A stretch of DNA of 49,202 nucleotides from Paraburkholderia tagetis (GTDB taxonomy: Bacteria > Pseudomonadota > Gammaproteobacteria > Burkholderiales > Burkholderiaceae): positions 1 to 49,202 of the forward strand of contig NZ_JAKLJA010000044.1 of NCBI RefSeq assembly GCF_022213065.1, in the 5' to 3' direction. Below the pieces are notes generated by a model. It saw only the letters and a program-made list of their open reading frames with translations, ran no database searches and was not told the DNA's origin. Positions 24,266 through 32,691 of this stretch are shown here, piece after piece. The translations under genes were made by a program, and so were the position numbers. Every line of letters begins with the position of its first letter. Position 1 is the stretch's first letter.

Positions 24266-24808
24266 TCAGAACAGGCTGCGCCGATCAGGGTCGTGCAGTG
24301 GGTCAGGCGTCTTTTGCGTGAGGCGAAGGATGCCCTGGTCGTCGAAATAGAAGCTGTAGAGCATGTACCAGACGCCGTCTTCGAGATAGCGATAGGTCCA
24401 GGCCTCGCGCTTCATCAGCGGGAAATAGGCGGTTTCTTCTGGACGGCCGAAGTTCACGAGCACGTCGGTGCGCGTCCATTTGCCGATCTCGGCCTTATAG
24501 AACTCGTTGGGTTGCAGCACCTGGCGCACGCTGAGCACCTTGCCGCTGCCGTCGATGTCGGCGGCCACGGTGGTCTCGCCCATCGGCTGCGTGGGCCACA
24601 TCAGGCGCTTGCCGCCGTTGGGCAGGTCGTAGACCTCGCGCGGCGGGCCGAAGCGTGCAATCACGGCCTGGGCGTCGTCGCCAGCGTGAAATTGCTGCCA
24701 CGGCGGCACGCAGCCGGCGAGTGCGAGCGCGCCCATCCCGGCGACGAGCGCACGGCGCGTGGTGCGCGGCAGGCGCGTCGCGATGGCGGATGAAAGACGC
24801 TTGAGCAT
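24266..24808 (-). CDS. Outer-membrane lipoprotein, SmpA/OmlA (BamE)-like
   Basis: The 180-residue protein has a basic N-terminus (MLKRLSSAIATRLPRTTRR), a hydrophobic stretch and the lipobox LAGC, so the mature lipoprotein starts at about Cys33. The body has AVIARFGPPREVYDLPNGGKR and LVNFGRPEETAYFP, two copies of the F-G-x-P-x-x turn found in the SmpA/OmlA domain, and ends with an Asp/Arg-rich tail. BamE itself is smaller, so this is a paralogous envelope lipoprotein rather than certain BamE. ATG 24808 has GGGGGA upstream. Confidence 0.78.
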   Translation of the reverse strand: MLKRLSSAIATRLPRTTRRALVAGMGALALAGCVPPWQQFHAGDDAQAVIARFGPPREVYDLPNGGKRLMWPTQPMGETTVAADIDGSGKVLSVRQVLQPNEFYKAEIGKWTRTDVLVNFGRPEETAYFPLMKREAWTYRYLEDGVWYMLYSFYFDDQGILRLTQKTPDPLHDPDRRSLF

Positions 24809-24996
24809 GAAGTCCCCCGATGGCACGTAGGCGATGGACGCCGTGCAGATTCGAACTGGGTTCGGTCTGTCCGGAACCCTTTCTGGAACCGTTATTTTGA
24901 CACGTCGGGATCGCGACGGCTTGCAGCCGTGTGCGCACGCGTCCTATGATCCGCGCTTCATACGACGAGGCTCATTACAGGAAGAGGGGAGAGCGC

Positions 24997-26313
24997 ATGA
25001 AGGCACGCATGGAGGCACGATGGACGCGCCTGGCGGCGGCCCTGCTGGCGGCGTTGGGGTTGAGCGCGGCACTGGCGGCTGCGGGCGCGCACGCGGCGAG
25101 CGCGCAAGCGCCTGCGGGCAAGCCGGTCCAGCTCGCGCTGATCGAGGGCATGTCCGGGCCGTTCGCCGACGCGGGCGCCGCTGTCGAGCGCAATCTGCGT
25201 TTTGGCGTGGAGCGCGTGAACGCACGCGGCGGCGTCACACTGGCAGACGGGCGCCATCCGCTCGAACTGGTGGTGCTCGACAGCAAGGGCAGCACCGAGG
25301 CGGCGCTGATGCAGCTGCGCGCGGCGGCGGACCGCCATATCGGCTTCGTTTTGCAGGGCAACAGCTCGGCGGTGGCGGCGGCGCTCGTCGCGGCCATCGA
25401 TCGTCAGAATGCGCGCGAGCCGGAAAATCGCGAGTTGTTCCTCAATTATTCGGCGGACGATCCCGCGCTCACCAACGCGAACTGCAGCTTCTGGCATTTT
25501 CGTTTCGACGCGCACGCGGGCATGCGCATGGACGCACTCGCCGACGTGATCGCCGCCGACAAGTCGGTCAAGAAGGTCTGGCTGCTGAATCAGGATTACA
25601 GCTTCGGACACGACGTGAGCACGCTCGCGCGAGCGGCGCTGGCGAAGCAGCGCCCGGACATCGCCGTGGTGGGCGACGAGTTTCATCCGATCGGCAGGGT
25701 GAAGGATTTCGCGCCTTATATCGCGAAGATCCGCGCGTCGGGCGCGGACGCCGTTATCACCGGCAACTGGGGCAGCGATCTAACGCTGCTCGTGAAGGCC
25801 GCGCGCGAGCAGGGGCTCGACACCAGGTTCTACACGTTCTACGGCAACAGTCTGGGCGCGCCGGCGGCACTAGGTGAGGCGGGCGTCAAGCGCGTGATCG
25901 CCGTGGCCGACTGGCATCCGAACGCGGGCGGGGCGGCCTCCGACGCCTGGTATGCGGCGTTTCGCGCCCGCTACCCGGCGGCGCAGGACGACTACCCGGT
26001 GCTGCGCATGGAGATGATGGTCGAGATGCTCGCCCAGGCCATGACGAAGGCGGGCTCGGCGCAACCGGAGGCGGTCGCGAAGGCGCTCGAGGGCATGCGC
26101 TTCAACGGTGACGCAGCCGGTTTCCACCCGATGTGGATGCGTGCCGACGACCACCAGGCGATCCAGCCCCTTTACGTGATGCAGATGGACAAGCAGGGCA
26201 TGCCCGGTGTGCGCTACGACAACGAGGGTTCGGGCTATGGGTTTCGCACGGTGCTGGCGCTGCCGGCGGAGCGCACTGCGCCGGCGACGGTCTGCAAGAT
26301 GAAGCGGCCTTGA
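24997..26313 (+). CDS. ABC transporter substrate-binding protein, branched-chain amino acid type
   Basis: A periplasmic type I binding protein of 438 residues. A clear signal peptide covers about 1-38 (WTRLAAALLAALGLSAAL core, cleavage likely after an A-x-A near residue 38). The mature part starts PVQLALIEGMSGPFADAG, followed by VLDSKGSTEAALMQLRAA and LNQDYSFGHDVSTLARAAL, all typical of LivK-like Peripla_BP_6 proteins. No permease or ATPase gene lies next to it, so it is an orphan here. Ligands in this family include amino acids, amides and aromatic acids; none can be chosen. ATG 24997 has an AGAGGGGA box; a longer in-frame start is rejected. Confidence 0.9.
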   Translation: MKARMEARWTRLAAALLAALGLSAALAAAGAHAASAQAPAGKPVQLALIEGMSGPFADAGAAVERNLRFGVERVNARGGVTLADGRHPLELVVLDSKGSTEAALMQLRAAADRHIGFVLQGNSSAVAAALVAAIDRQNAREPENRELFLNYSADDPALTNANCSFWHFRFDAHAGMRMDALADVIAADKSVKKVWLLNQDYSFGHDVSTLARAALAKQRPDIAVVGDEFHPIGRVKDFAPYIAKIRASGADAVITGNWGSDLTLLVKAAREQGLDTRFYTFYGNSLGAPAALGEAGVKRVIAVADWHPNAGGAASDAWYAAFRARYPAAQDDYPVLRMEMMVEMLAQAMTKAGSAQPEAVAKALEGMRFNGDAAGFHPMWMRADDHQAIQPLYVMQMDKQGMPGVRYDNEGSGYGFRTVLALPAERTAPATVCKMKRP

Positions 26314-26376
26314 GCATGGGCTGAGCGGGGGCGCGGCGCCCGGTGGCTATCCGCGAACCGGTGCAAGCAGGCCGGG

Positions 26377-26405
26377 TTCGCGGCGAATTTCGCCTGTGCT
26401 ACAAT
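26377..26405 (+). promoter_or_regulatory. Predicted promoter of rpsO
   Basis: TTCGCG (26377-26382), 17 bp, TACAAT (26400-26405). The -10 box is good and the -35 box is weak. The leader to rpsO would be about 90 nt. Confidence 0.45.
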
Positions 26406-26499
26406 ACGCCCCTTGTCGTAATCCACGGCAAGCAAGCAACAACTAATCACGGCACGGCCATTCTTCCGTGACCGCTAGTTCGTTTCAAAGGAAAAGCAA

Positions 26500-26769
26500 A
26501 TGTCCGTAGCAGATATCAAGAAGTCCGACGTCGTCGCGCAATTCGCGCGTGGCACCGGTGACACGGGTTCGCCCGAAGTTCAGGTTGCACTCCTGACGTC
26601 GCGTATCAACGAACTGACCTCGCACTTCAAGTCGCACGCGAAGGATCACCACAGCCGCCGCGGTCTGCTGCGCATGGTGAGCCGCCGCCGCAAGCTGCTC
26701 GACTACCTGAAGGGTAAGGACGCAGATCGTTACCGCGCACTGATCGAGAAGCTGGGTCTGCGCAAGTAA
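26500..26769 (+). CDS. rpsO: 30S ribosomal protein S15
   Basis: An 89-residue protein of the small ribosomal subunit, binding 16S rRNA and bridging to 23S rRNA. It has the classic GDTGSPEVQVALLTSRI, HFKSHAKDHHSRRGLL and MVSRRRKLLDYLK blocks. GGA with good spacing precedes ATG 26500. The gene order rpsO-pnp is conserved in Proteobacteria. A strong terminator separates the two here. Confidence 0.98.
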   Translation: MSVADIKKSDVVAQFARGTGDTGSPEVQVALLTSRINELTSHFKSHAKDHHSRRGLLRMVSRRRKLLDYLKGKDADRYRALIEKLGLRK

Positions 26770-26789
26770 TCGCAAGGTCTTGCAGAAAG

Positions 26790-26831
26790 ATGCCTGTGTC
26801 AGTTCCACTGATGCAGGCATTTTGTTTTTGA
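26790..26831 (+). terminator. Rho-independent terminator between rpsO and pnp
   Basis: A 14-bp stem with two wobble pairs (26790-26803 with 26807-26820), a TCC loop and a T-rich tail TTTTGTTTTT. It should end most rpsO transcripts, leaving pnp to readthrough or to its own promoter. Confidence 0.85.
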
Positions 26832-27064
26832 ACGGTACGCTTCACGCGATGCGTGCCGCAGGGCAGTACACAGCAGCAAACAGGTAGCAAACATGCAGTA
26901 AAAGCAGCAGGGCCGGGCCTCGGGGCAGAGCTTTGTGTCATTCCATCGAATCGTGTGCGGCAACAAACCACATGCGCGTCGCGTCATCGTCGCATCCGCG
27001 CGGTCCGCTGGAATGGCATAACACTCCTCTACCTGCGTGGTGCCGGATTCTGTCTTGCCGTGTC

Positions 27065-27080
27065 GCCCGTATGTGCGGGC
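27065..27080 (+). promoter_or_regulatory. Hairpin in the pnp leader
   Basis: GCCCGT (27065-27070) pairs with GCGGGC (27075-27080) across ATGT, 33 nt before pnp. In E. coli, pnp mRNA is autoregulated through RNase III cleavage of a leader stem; this hairpin could serve similarly, but that is analogy. The rest of the 344-bp gap shows no gene and no convincing promoter. Confidence 0.35.
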
Positions 27081-27113
27081 GTCGCATAACAAATGAGTAA
27101 GGAGTGAGTGACC

Positions 27114-29258
27114 ATGACCATGTTCAATAAAGTCGTGAAGGAATTCAAATGGGGCCAGCACAATGTGCGCCTCGAAACCGGTGAGATCGCCCGCCAGGCG
27201 AGCGGCGCCGTCATCGTCGACGTCGAAGACACCGTCGTGCTCGCGACCGTCGTTGGCGCGAAGACCGCCAAGCCGGGTCAGGACTTCTTCCCGCTCACCG
27301 TCGACTACATCGAGAAGACCTATTCGGCCGGCAAGATTCCGGGCGGTTTCTTCCGCCGCGAAGGCCGTCCGTCGGAAGGCGAGACGCTGATCTCGCGCCT
27401 GATCGATCGTCCGCTGCGTCCGCTGTTCCCGGAAGGCTACTACAACGAAGTCCAGGTCGTGATCCACGTCCTGTCGATCAACCCGGAAGTCCCGGCTGAC
27501 ATCCCCGCGCTGATCGGCGCCTCAGCTGCGCTGGCTATTTCGGGTCTGCCGTTCAATGGCCCGGTGGGCGCGGCACGCGTTGCCTACATCAACAACGAGT
27601 ACGTGCTGAACCCGACGCGCGCACAGATCAAGGAATCGCGCCTCGACCTCGTCGTGGCCGGTACCGAGCGCGCTGTGCTGATGGTGGAGTCGGAAGCCGA
27701 CCAGCTGCCCGAAGACGTAATGCTCGGCGCGGTCGTGTTCGGCCACGAGCAGATGCAAACGGCCATCGACGCGATCCACGAACTCGTGCGTGACGGCGGC
27801 AAGCCCGAGTGGGACTGGCAGCCGGCGCCGAAGGACGAAGCGCTCATCGCGCGCGTCACCGATATCGCCTATAACAACCTGCTCGCTGCGTACCAGTTGC
27901 GCGACAAGCAGCAGCGTTCGGCCAAGCTGAAGGAAGTCTACGCGGCGACCTCGGCGAAGCTCGAAGAAGAAGCGGCTGCGGCCGGCACGACGGCGGCCGA
28001 CAAGGCCACGGTCGGCAACATCGTGTTCGATCTCGAAGCGAAGATCGTGCGCTCGCAGATCCTGAACGGCGAGCCGCGTATCGACGGCCGCGACACGCGC
28101 ACCGTGCGCCCGATCGAGATCCGCACGGGTGTGCTGCCGCGTACCCACGGCTCGGCGCTCTTCACGCGCGGCGAGACGCAGGCGCTGGTCGTGGCGACGC
28201 TCGGCACCAAGGGCGACGAGCAGATCATCGACGCGCTCGAAGGCGAGTACCGCGACCGCTTCATGCTCCACTACAACATGCCTCCGTTCGCGACCGGCGA
28301 AACGGGCCGCGTGGGTTCGCCCAAGCGCCGTGAAATCGGTCACGGCCGTCTGGCCAAGCGCGCGCTCGTCGCGTGCCTGCCGAGCGCCGAAGAATTCGGC
28401 TACTCGATCCGCGTGGTCTCGGAAATCACCGAGTCGAACGGTTCGTCGTCGATGGCTTCGGTCTGCGGCGGCTGCCTCGCGCTGATGGACGCCGGCGTGC
28501 CGATGAAGGCGCACGTCGCGGGCATCGCGATGGGCCTGATCCTCGAAGGCAACAAGTTCGCTGTGCTGACCGACATCCTCGGCGACGAAGATCACCTCGG
28601 CGACATGGACTTCAAGGTCGCGGGCACGGAAGCTGGCGTGACCGCGCTGCAGATGGACATCAAGATCCAGGGCATCACCAAGGAAATCATGCAGGTCGCG
28701 CTCGCGCAGGCGAAGGAAGGCCGCATGCACATCCTCGGCAAGATGACTTCGGCGGTTTCGGGCGTGAACACCGAGCTGTCGGCGTACGCACCGCGCATGA
28801 TCACCATCAAGATCAACCCGGAGAAGATCCGCGACGTGATCGGCAAGGGTGGTTCGGTGATCCGCGCGCTGACCGAAGAAACGGGCACCACGATCGACAT
28901 CTCTGACGACGGCGTCGTGACCATCGCTTCGACGTCGAGCGAAGGTATGGCAGAGGCAAAGAAGCGCATCGAGAACATCACGGCCGAAATCGAAGTCGGT
29001 CAGGTGTACGAAGGCGCGGTCCTCAAGCTGCTCGACTTCGGCGCGATCGTGAACCTGCTGCCGGGCAAGGACGGCCTGCTGCACATCTCCGAAATCGCCA
29101 ACGAGCGCATCAAGGACATCAACGATTACCTGAAGGAAGGCCAGGTCGTGAAGGTCAAGGTTATCCAGACGGACGAGAAGGGCCGCGTGCGCCTGTCCGC
29201 CAAGGCGCTGCTCAACGAAGCAGCAGCTAACGCACCGCAGGGCGAGCCGCAGCAGTAA
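27114..29258 (+). CDS. pnp: Polyribonucleotide nucleotidyltransferase (PNPase)
   Basis: A phosphorolytic 3'-5' exoribonuclease of RNA turnover. The 714-residue protein has two RNase PH domains (about 10-145 and 325-460; the second has GTRTHGSALFTRGETQALV-like strands and EITESNGSSSMASVCGG), a KH domain (INPEKIRDVIGKGGSVIRAL, about 560-610) and a C-terminal S1 domain (GQVYEGAVLKLLDFGAIVNL, about 620-690). ATG 27114 is preceded by GGAG at 9 nt, while GTG 27108 is too close. The length is standard and all domains are present. A terminator follows directly. Confidence 0.98.
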   Translation: MTMFNKVVKEFKWGQHNVRLETGEIARQASGAVIVDVEDTVVLATVVGAKTAKPGQDFFPLTVDYIEKTYSAGKIPGGFFRREGRPSEGETLISRLIDRPLRPLFPEGYYNEVQVVIHVLSINPEVPADIPALIGASAALAISGLPFNGPVGAARVAYINNEYVLNPTRAQIKESRLDLVVAGTERAVLMVESEADQLPEDVMLGAVVFGHEQMQTAIDAIHELVRDGGKPEWDWQPAPKDEALIARVTDIAYNNLLAAYQLRDKQQRSAKLKEVYAATSAKLEEEAAAAGTTAADKATVGNIVFDLEAKIVRSQILNGEPRIDGRDTRTVRPIEIRTGVLPRTHGSALFTRGETQALVVATLGTKGDEQIIDALEGEYRDRFMLHYNMPPFATGETGRVGSPKRREIGHGRLAKRALVACLPSAEEFGYSIRVVSEITESNGSSSMASVCGGCLALMDAGVPMKAHVAGIAMGLILEGNKFAVLTDILGDEDHLGDMDFKVAGTEAGVTALQMDIKIQGITKEIMQVALAQAKEGRMHILGKMTSAVSGVNTELSAYAPRMITIKINPEKIRDVIGKGGSVIRALTEETGTTIDISDDGVVTIASTSSEGMAEAKKRIENITAEIEVGQVYEGAVLKLLDFGAIVNLLPGKDGLLHISEIANERIKDINDYLKEGQVVKVKVIQTDEKGRVRLSAKALLNEAAANAPQGEPQQ

Positions 29259-29272
29259 GGCGGTTCACAAAA

Positions 29273-29309
29273 ACGGCCGGCACGCGATGAGCGCGCCGGC
29301 CGTTTTTTT
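29273..29309 (+). terminator. Rho-independent terminator of pnp
   Basis: ACGGCCGGC (29273-29281) pairs with GCCGGCCGT (29295-29303), perfect over 9 bp, extended by an inner CGC/GCG, then seven Ts. Confidence 0.9.
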
Positions 29310-29417
29310 ATGAGAATGTGAAGTTGGGCTGTATCTGATCGAGGCCGGATCGCATTGTGTTCGCGCCGCGTGTTCAATGCCATCCAGAGAGGGCGCGGAG
29401 CCCTACGGAGACGCGAG

Positions 29418-30434
29418 ATGAAGGCTGTTGAGATTACCGAATTCGGTGCGCCGGACGTGCTCAAGCTGACCGAGCGCCCGACGCCCGAGCCAAAGGCCGG
29501 CGAGGTGCTGATCAAGGTGAGCGCGTCGGGCGTGAATCGTCCCGACGTGTTTCAGCGCAAGGGCTCGTACGCGCCGCCGCCGGGCATTTCCGACCTGCCT
29601 GGGCTCGAGGTTGCGGGCGAGATCGTCGGCGGGACGATCGACGAAAAGAACAATCCGTTTGGCCTCAAACTCGGCGACCGCGTGTGCGCGCTGATCGCGG
29701 GCGGCGGCTACGCCGAGTACGTCGTCGCGCCGCTCGGCCAGTGTCTGCCGGTGCCGAAGGGGCTCACGGATATTGAAGCGGCTTCGTTGCCCGAGACCTA
29801 TTTCACGGTGTGGAGCAACGTGTTCCAGCGCGCCTTGCTCGGCAAGGGCGAGGGCGGCGAGAACGAGACGCTGCTGGTGCAGGGCGGCTCGAGCGGGATC
29901 GGCGTCACCGCGATCCAGATCGCGCATGCCCTCGGTTTTCGCGTCTTCGCGACCGCGGGGTCGGACGACAAGTGCCGGGCCTGTGAGCAACTGGGCGCCG
30001 AGCGCGCGATCAACTATCGCAACGAAGACTTCGTCGAGGTCGTGAAGGCACTCACGAACGACCGCGGCGTGGACGTGGTCCTCGACATGGTGGCGGGCGG
30101 CTACGTGTCGCGCGAGCTTTCCGCGCTCGCCAATGGCGGCCGCATCGTGCTGATCGCGACGCTCGGCGGCTCGAAGGCCGAAGTCAATATGGGCGAGATC
30201 CTGCGTCGCCGCCTGACGATTACCGGCTCGACGCTGCGTGCGCGTTCGGTCGAATTCAAGGCGCAGATCGCGCAGGAATTGAAGGCGAATGTATGGCCGC
30301 TGCTCGAAGAGGGCAGGATCAAGCCCGTCGTATTTCGCGTCTTTTCCGCCGCGCAGGCGGGCGAGGCCCACGCGCTCATGGAGAGCAGCGAACATATCGG
30401 CAAGATCATGCTCGATTGGACGCGGACGGCCTGA
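29418..30434 (+). CDS. Zinc-independent NAD(P)H quinone oxidoreductase (medium-chain reductase family)
   Basis: A 338-residue member of the quinone oxidoreductase branch of the MDR superfamily. It starts MKAVEITEFGAPDVLKL, has SGVNRPDVFQRKG and the cofactor loop LLVQGGSSGIGVTAIQIA (about 150-167), and lacks the structural zinc cysteines of alcohol dehydrogenases. It resembles PIG3/QorB-type proteins that reduce quinones with NADPH. ATG 29418 has GGAG at 7 nt; the in-frame extension upstream is rejected. It lies between pnp and tpiA, an arrangement I recall from other Burkholderia. Confidence 0.92.
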   Translation: MKAVEITEFGAPDVLKLTERPTPEPKAGEVLIKVSASGVNRPDVFQRKGSYAPPPGISDLPGLEVAGEIVGGTIDEKNNPFGLKLGDRVCALIAGGGYAEYVVAPLGQCLPVPKGLTDIEAASLPETYFTVWSNVFQRALLGKGEGGENETLLVQGGSSGIGVTAIQIAHALGFRVFATAGSDDKCRACEQLGAERAINYRNEDFVEVVKALTNDRGVDVVLDMVAGGYVSRELSALANGGRIVLIATLGGSKAEVNMGEILRRRLTITGSTLRARSVEFKAQIAQELKANVWPLLEEGRIKPVVFRVFSAAQAGEAHALMESSEHIGKIMLDWTRTA

Positions 30435-30536
30435 TTGCGCGGCCAGGGACCGCTGCGCGCCCTCTGCACGGCTCGCTGGCGGGTTCATGCTTGATTTTTC
30501 GGGCTTTTTTTGACGCTTTTTTCGCGTGTCCGGAGC

Positions 30537-30581
30537 AGGCCGGTTTGACCGGCCTCGATTTCACGCAGTAAAATTCTGCGT
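30537..30581 (+). promoter_or_regulatory. tpiA promoter overlapped by two inverted repeats
   Basis: TTGACC (30545-30550), 18 bp, TAAAAT (30569-30574). The -35 lies in a perfect 8-bp hairpin (AGGCCGGT 30537-30544, ACCGGCCT 30548-30555). The -10 lies between ACGCAG (30563-30568) and CTGCGT (30576-30581). The second dyad may be an operator. Confidence 0.5.
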
Positions 30582-30612
30582 TTTGCGTCCGCTTTTAACA
30601 GCAACCGGAACA

Positions 30613-31395
30613 ATGACGAATCAACGATCGAAGCTCGTAGTCGGTAACTGGAAGATGCATGGCCGCCTCGCGGCCAATGCGGCATTGCTCGAAGGCGTCG
30701 CGCAGGGCGCGCAGTCGCTGGCCTCGGATGTGCGCGTCGGCGTGTGCGTGCCGTTTCCCTATCTTGCGCAGGCTCAGGCGCTGCTCGGCGGTAGCCGCGT
30801 AGTCTGGGGTGCACAGGATGTGTCCGCACACGAGCAGGGCGCCTTTACGGGCGAAGTCGCTGCGGGCATGGTCGCCGACTTCGAGGCAGGATTTGCGATC
30901 GTTGGTCACTCGGAGCGCCGCGCTTACCACGGCGAAAGCTCCGAACTCGTCGCGCAGAAGGCGCAGCGCGCACTCGCGGCAGGTCTCACGCCGATCGTCT
31001 GCGTGGGCGAAACGCTGGAAGAGCGCGAAGGCGGCACGACCGAGCAAGTGGTCGGCGCGCAGCTCGACGCGGTGCTGGGAGCGTTGTCGGTTGAAGAGGC
31101 GGCGCGCATCGTCGTCGCGTACGAGCCGGTCTGGGCCATCGGCACCGGCAAGAGCGCGACTTCGGAGCAGGCGCAGCAGGTGCACGCCTTTCTGCGCGCG
31201 CGGCTTGCCGCGAAGGGCGCGCAGGTGGCGGACGTGCCGCTCCTGTACGGCGGCAGCGTGAAGCCGGAGAATGCGGCGGAGCTCTTCCGTCAGGCCGATA
31301 TCGATGGTGGCCTGATCGGCGGTGCGGCGCTGAAGGCGGGGGATTTCCTCGCGATTTGCGCGGCCGCTGCGGCGGGCGCGAACGTCGCGGGATAA
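30613..31395 (+). CDS. tpiA: Triosephosphate isomerase
   Basis: Interconverts dihydroxyacetone phosphate and glyceraldehyde 3-phosphate. The 260-residue TIM barrel has the N-terminal LVVGNWKMHG with the catalytic Lys, the IVGHSERRAYHGE strand with the catalytic His, the YEPVWAIGTGKSAT loop with the catalytic Glu, and the phosphate-binding YGGSVKPENA and GGLIGGAALKA. The length is usual. ATG 30613 is chosen by family N-terminus; the upstream in-frame stretch covers the promoter. secG follows after 100 bp. Confidence 0.97.
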   Translation: MTNQRSKLVVGNWKMHGRLAANAALLEGVAQGAQSLASDVRVGVCVPFPYLAQAQALLGGSRVVWGAQDVSAHEQGAFTGEVAAGMVADFEAGFAIVGHSERRAYHGESSELVAQKAQRALAAGLTPIVCVGETLEEREGGTTEQVVGAQLDAVLGALSVEEAARIVVAYEPVWAIGTGKSATSEQAQQVHAFLRARLAAKGAQVADVPLLYGGSVKPENAAELFRQADIDGGLIGGAALKAGDFLAICAAAAAGANVAG

Positions 31396-31495
31396 AAATA
31401 AGGCCTGGGCGCGGTGCCTCCAGTGAGGTCCGTGCCGGCTGCACATGCGCATGCCTCTCGGGAGGCTGCGCTCAACAAGGACTCAGGTGAGTGTG

Positions 31496-31897
31496 ATGCT
31501 GTATTTGAAAACGTTGATTATCGTCGTCCAGATTCTGTCGGCGCTCGGGGTGATCGGCCTCGTTCTGCTGCAACACGGCAAGGGCGCCGACATGGGCGCC
31601 GCGTTCGGCAGCGGGGCGTCGGGCAGCCTGTTCGGCGCGACTGGCGCAGCGAACTTTCTGTCACGCACGACGGCTATTCTCGCAACGGTCTTTTTCGTCT
31701 CGACGCTTGCATTAACCTACTTGGGGTCGTATCATTCGAAGCCTTCGGCGGGCTTGCTTGGCGCTGCTGCAACGGCTCCGGTTGTTGCTTCAGCCCCGGT
31801 TGCTGCAAGTGGTTCTGCTGTGTCGGCTGCGAGCGCTCCGGCTGCGGCGTCGCCGGCAGCAGCGGCATCGAACGCGGGCAACGACGTTCCGAAATAA
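31496..31897 (+). CDS. secG: Preprotein translocase subunit SecG
   Basis: Small accessory subunit of the SecYEG channel. The 133-residue protein has two membrane helices (about 4-24 and 54-76) around the conserved loop VLLQHGKGADMGAAFGSGASGSLFG. A long Ala/Ser/Pro low-complexity tail (about 85-133) follows, absent in E. coli SecG but seen in related Betaproteobacteria. ATG 31496 has an AGGTGA box. The tRNA-Leu gene next to it downstream is the usual neighbour of secG. Confidence 0.95.
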   Translation: MLYLKTLIIVVQILSALGVIGLVLLQHGKGADMGAAFGSGASGSLFGATGAANFLSRTTAILATVFFVSTLALTYLGSYHSKPSAGLLGAAATAPVVASAPVAASGSAVSAASAPAAASPAAAASNAGNDVPK

Positions 31898-31921
31898 TTC
31901 TGAAAAACTTGTTTTTGTGCA

Positions 31922-31950
31922 TTGAACAAACGGCGGGAACAAGTTAGAAT
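31922..31950 (+). promoter_or_regulatory. Predicted promoter of tRNA-Leu
   Basis: TTGAAC (31922-31927), 17 bp, TAGAAT (31945-31950), 58 bp before the tRNA. The region also lies within a long-range inverted repeat AACTTGTT/AACAAGTT that starts just after secG. Confidence 0.55.
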
Positions 31951-32007
31951 TTAAGTCTTGAAGCGATTCGCGGGTTGCATAAATTGTTGTCCCGGATTGC
32001 ATGTAGT

Positions 32008-32092
32008 GCCGACGTGGTGAAATTGGTAGACACGCTATCTTGAGGGGGTAGTGGCGAAAGCTGTGCGAGTTCGAGTCTCGCCGTCGGCACCA
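32008..32092 (+). tRNA. tRNA-Leu (anticodon GAG)
   Basis: A class II tRNA of 85 nt with encoded CCA. The acceptor arms GCCGACG and CGTCGGC pair perfectly. The D-arm region GTGAAATTGGTAGAC, the anticodon stem CTATC/GGTAG with loop TTGAGGG (anticodon GAG), a long variable arm and the T-loop TTCGAGT are all visible. It reads CUC and CUU codons. Confidence 0.96.
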
Positions 32093-32101
32093 ATGTTATC
32101 T

Positions 32102-32148
32102 AAAAAATGCCAGCCGCTTGCTTCAGCTTCGGCTGGCATTTTTTTTTG
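32102..32148 (+). terminator. Rho-independent terminator of tRNA-Leu
   Basis: AAATGCCAGCCG and CGGCTGGCATTT form a 12-bp stem with a 13-nt loop, followed by a long T run. It separates the tRNA from the nuo operon. Confidence 0.85.
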
Positions 32149-32259
32149 CTTTATACGTCGTGTTTGTTTCGAGTGCAGCGCGAAGTACGTAAAAAGTGAT
32201 TCCCGCAGAGCGACTTGAAGTTCCTGCGGAACCTCAGAACCAACCGATAGAGGATTGCC

Positions 32260-32619
32260 TTGAATCTCGCTCCCTATTACCCCGTCCTGTTGTTCCTTCT
32301 CGTAGGTATTGGTCTGGGCGTGGCGTTGGTGAGTATCGGCAAGATCCTCGGTCCCAACCGGCCCGACAGCGAAAAAATCTCACCGTACGAGTGTGGCTTC
32401 GAAGCGTTCGAAGACGCGCGCATGAAGTTCGATGTACGGTATTACCTCGTGGCCATTCTCTTCATCATCTTCGACCTTGAAACGGCGTTCCTGTTTCCGT
32501 GGGGTGTTGCTCTGCGCGACATCGGCTGGCCGGGCTTTCTGTCGATGATGCTGTTTCTGCTCGAATTCCTGCTGGGCTTTGCCTACATCTGGAAGAAGGG
32601 TGGTCTCGATTGGGAGTAA
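32260..32619 (+). CDS. nuoA: NADH-quinone oxidoreductase subunit A
   Basis: A 119-residue membrane subunit of complex I with three transmembrane helices and the conserved loop GPNRPDSEKISPYECGFEAF, including the Cys of the quinone-site loop that responds to the active/deactive state, and LFIIFDLETAFLFPW. The start is TTG (32260), with AGAGGA about 7 nt upstream; no ATG fits. First gene of the 14-gene operon. The gap after the tRNA terminator (32149-32259) shows no clear promoter. Confidence 0.96.
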   Translation: MNLAPYYPVLLFLLVGIGLGVALVSIGKILGPNRPDSEKISPYECGFEAFEDARMKFDVRYYLVAILFIIFDLETAFLFPWGVALRDIGWPGFLSMMLFLLEFLLGFAYIWKKGGLDWE

Positions 32620-32691
32620 GGGGTTAATCGCCGGATAGCATGGGCGGTGCTGCGGATACGCCGCGGGCCGTCCGTCTGGAGTGGAAAGCAC

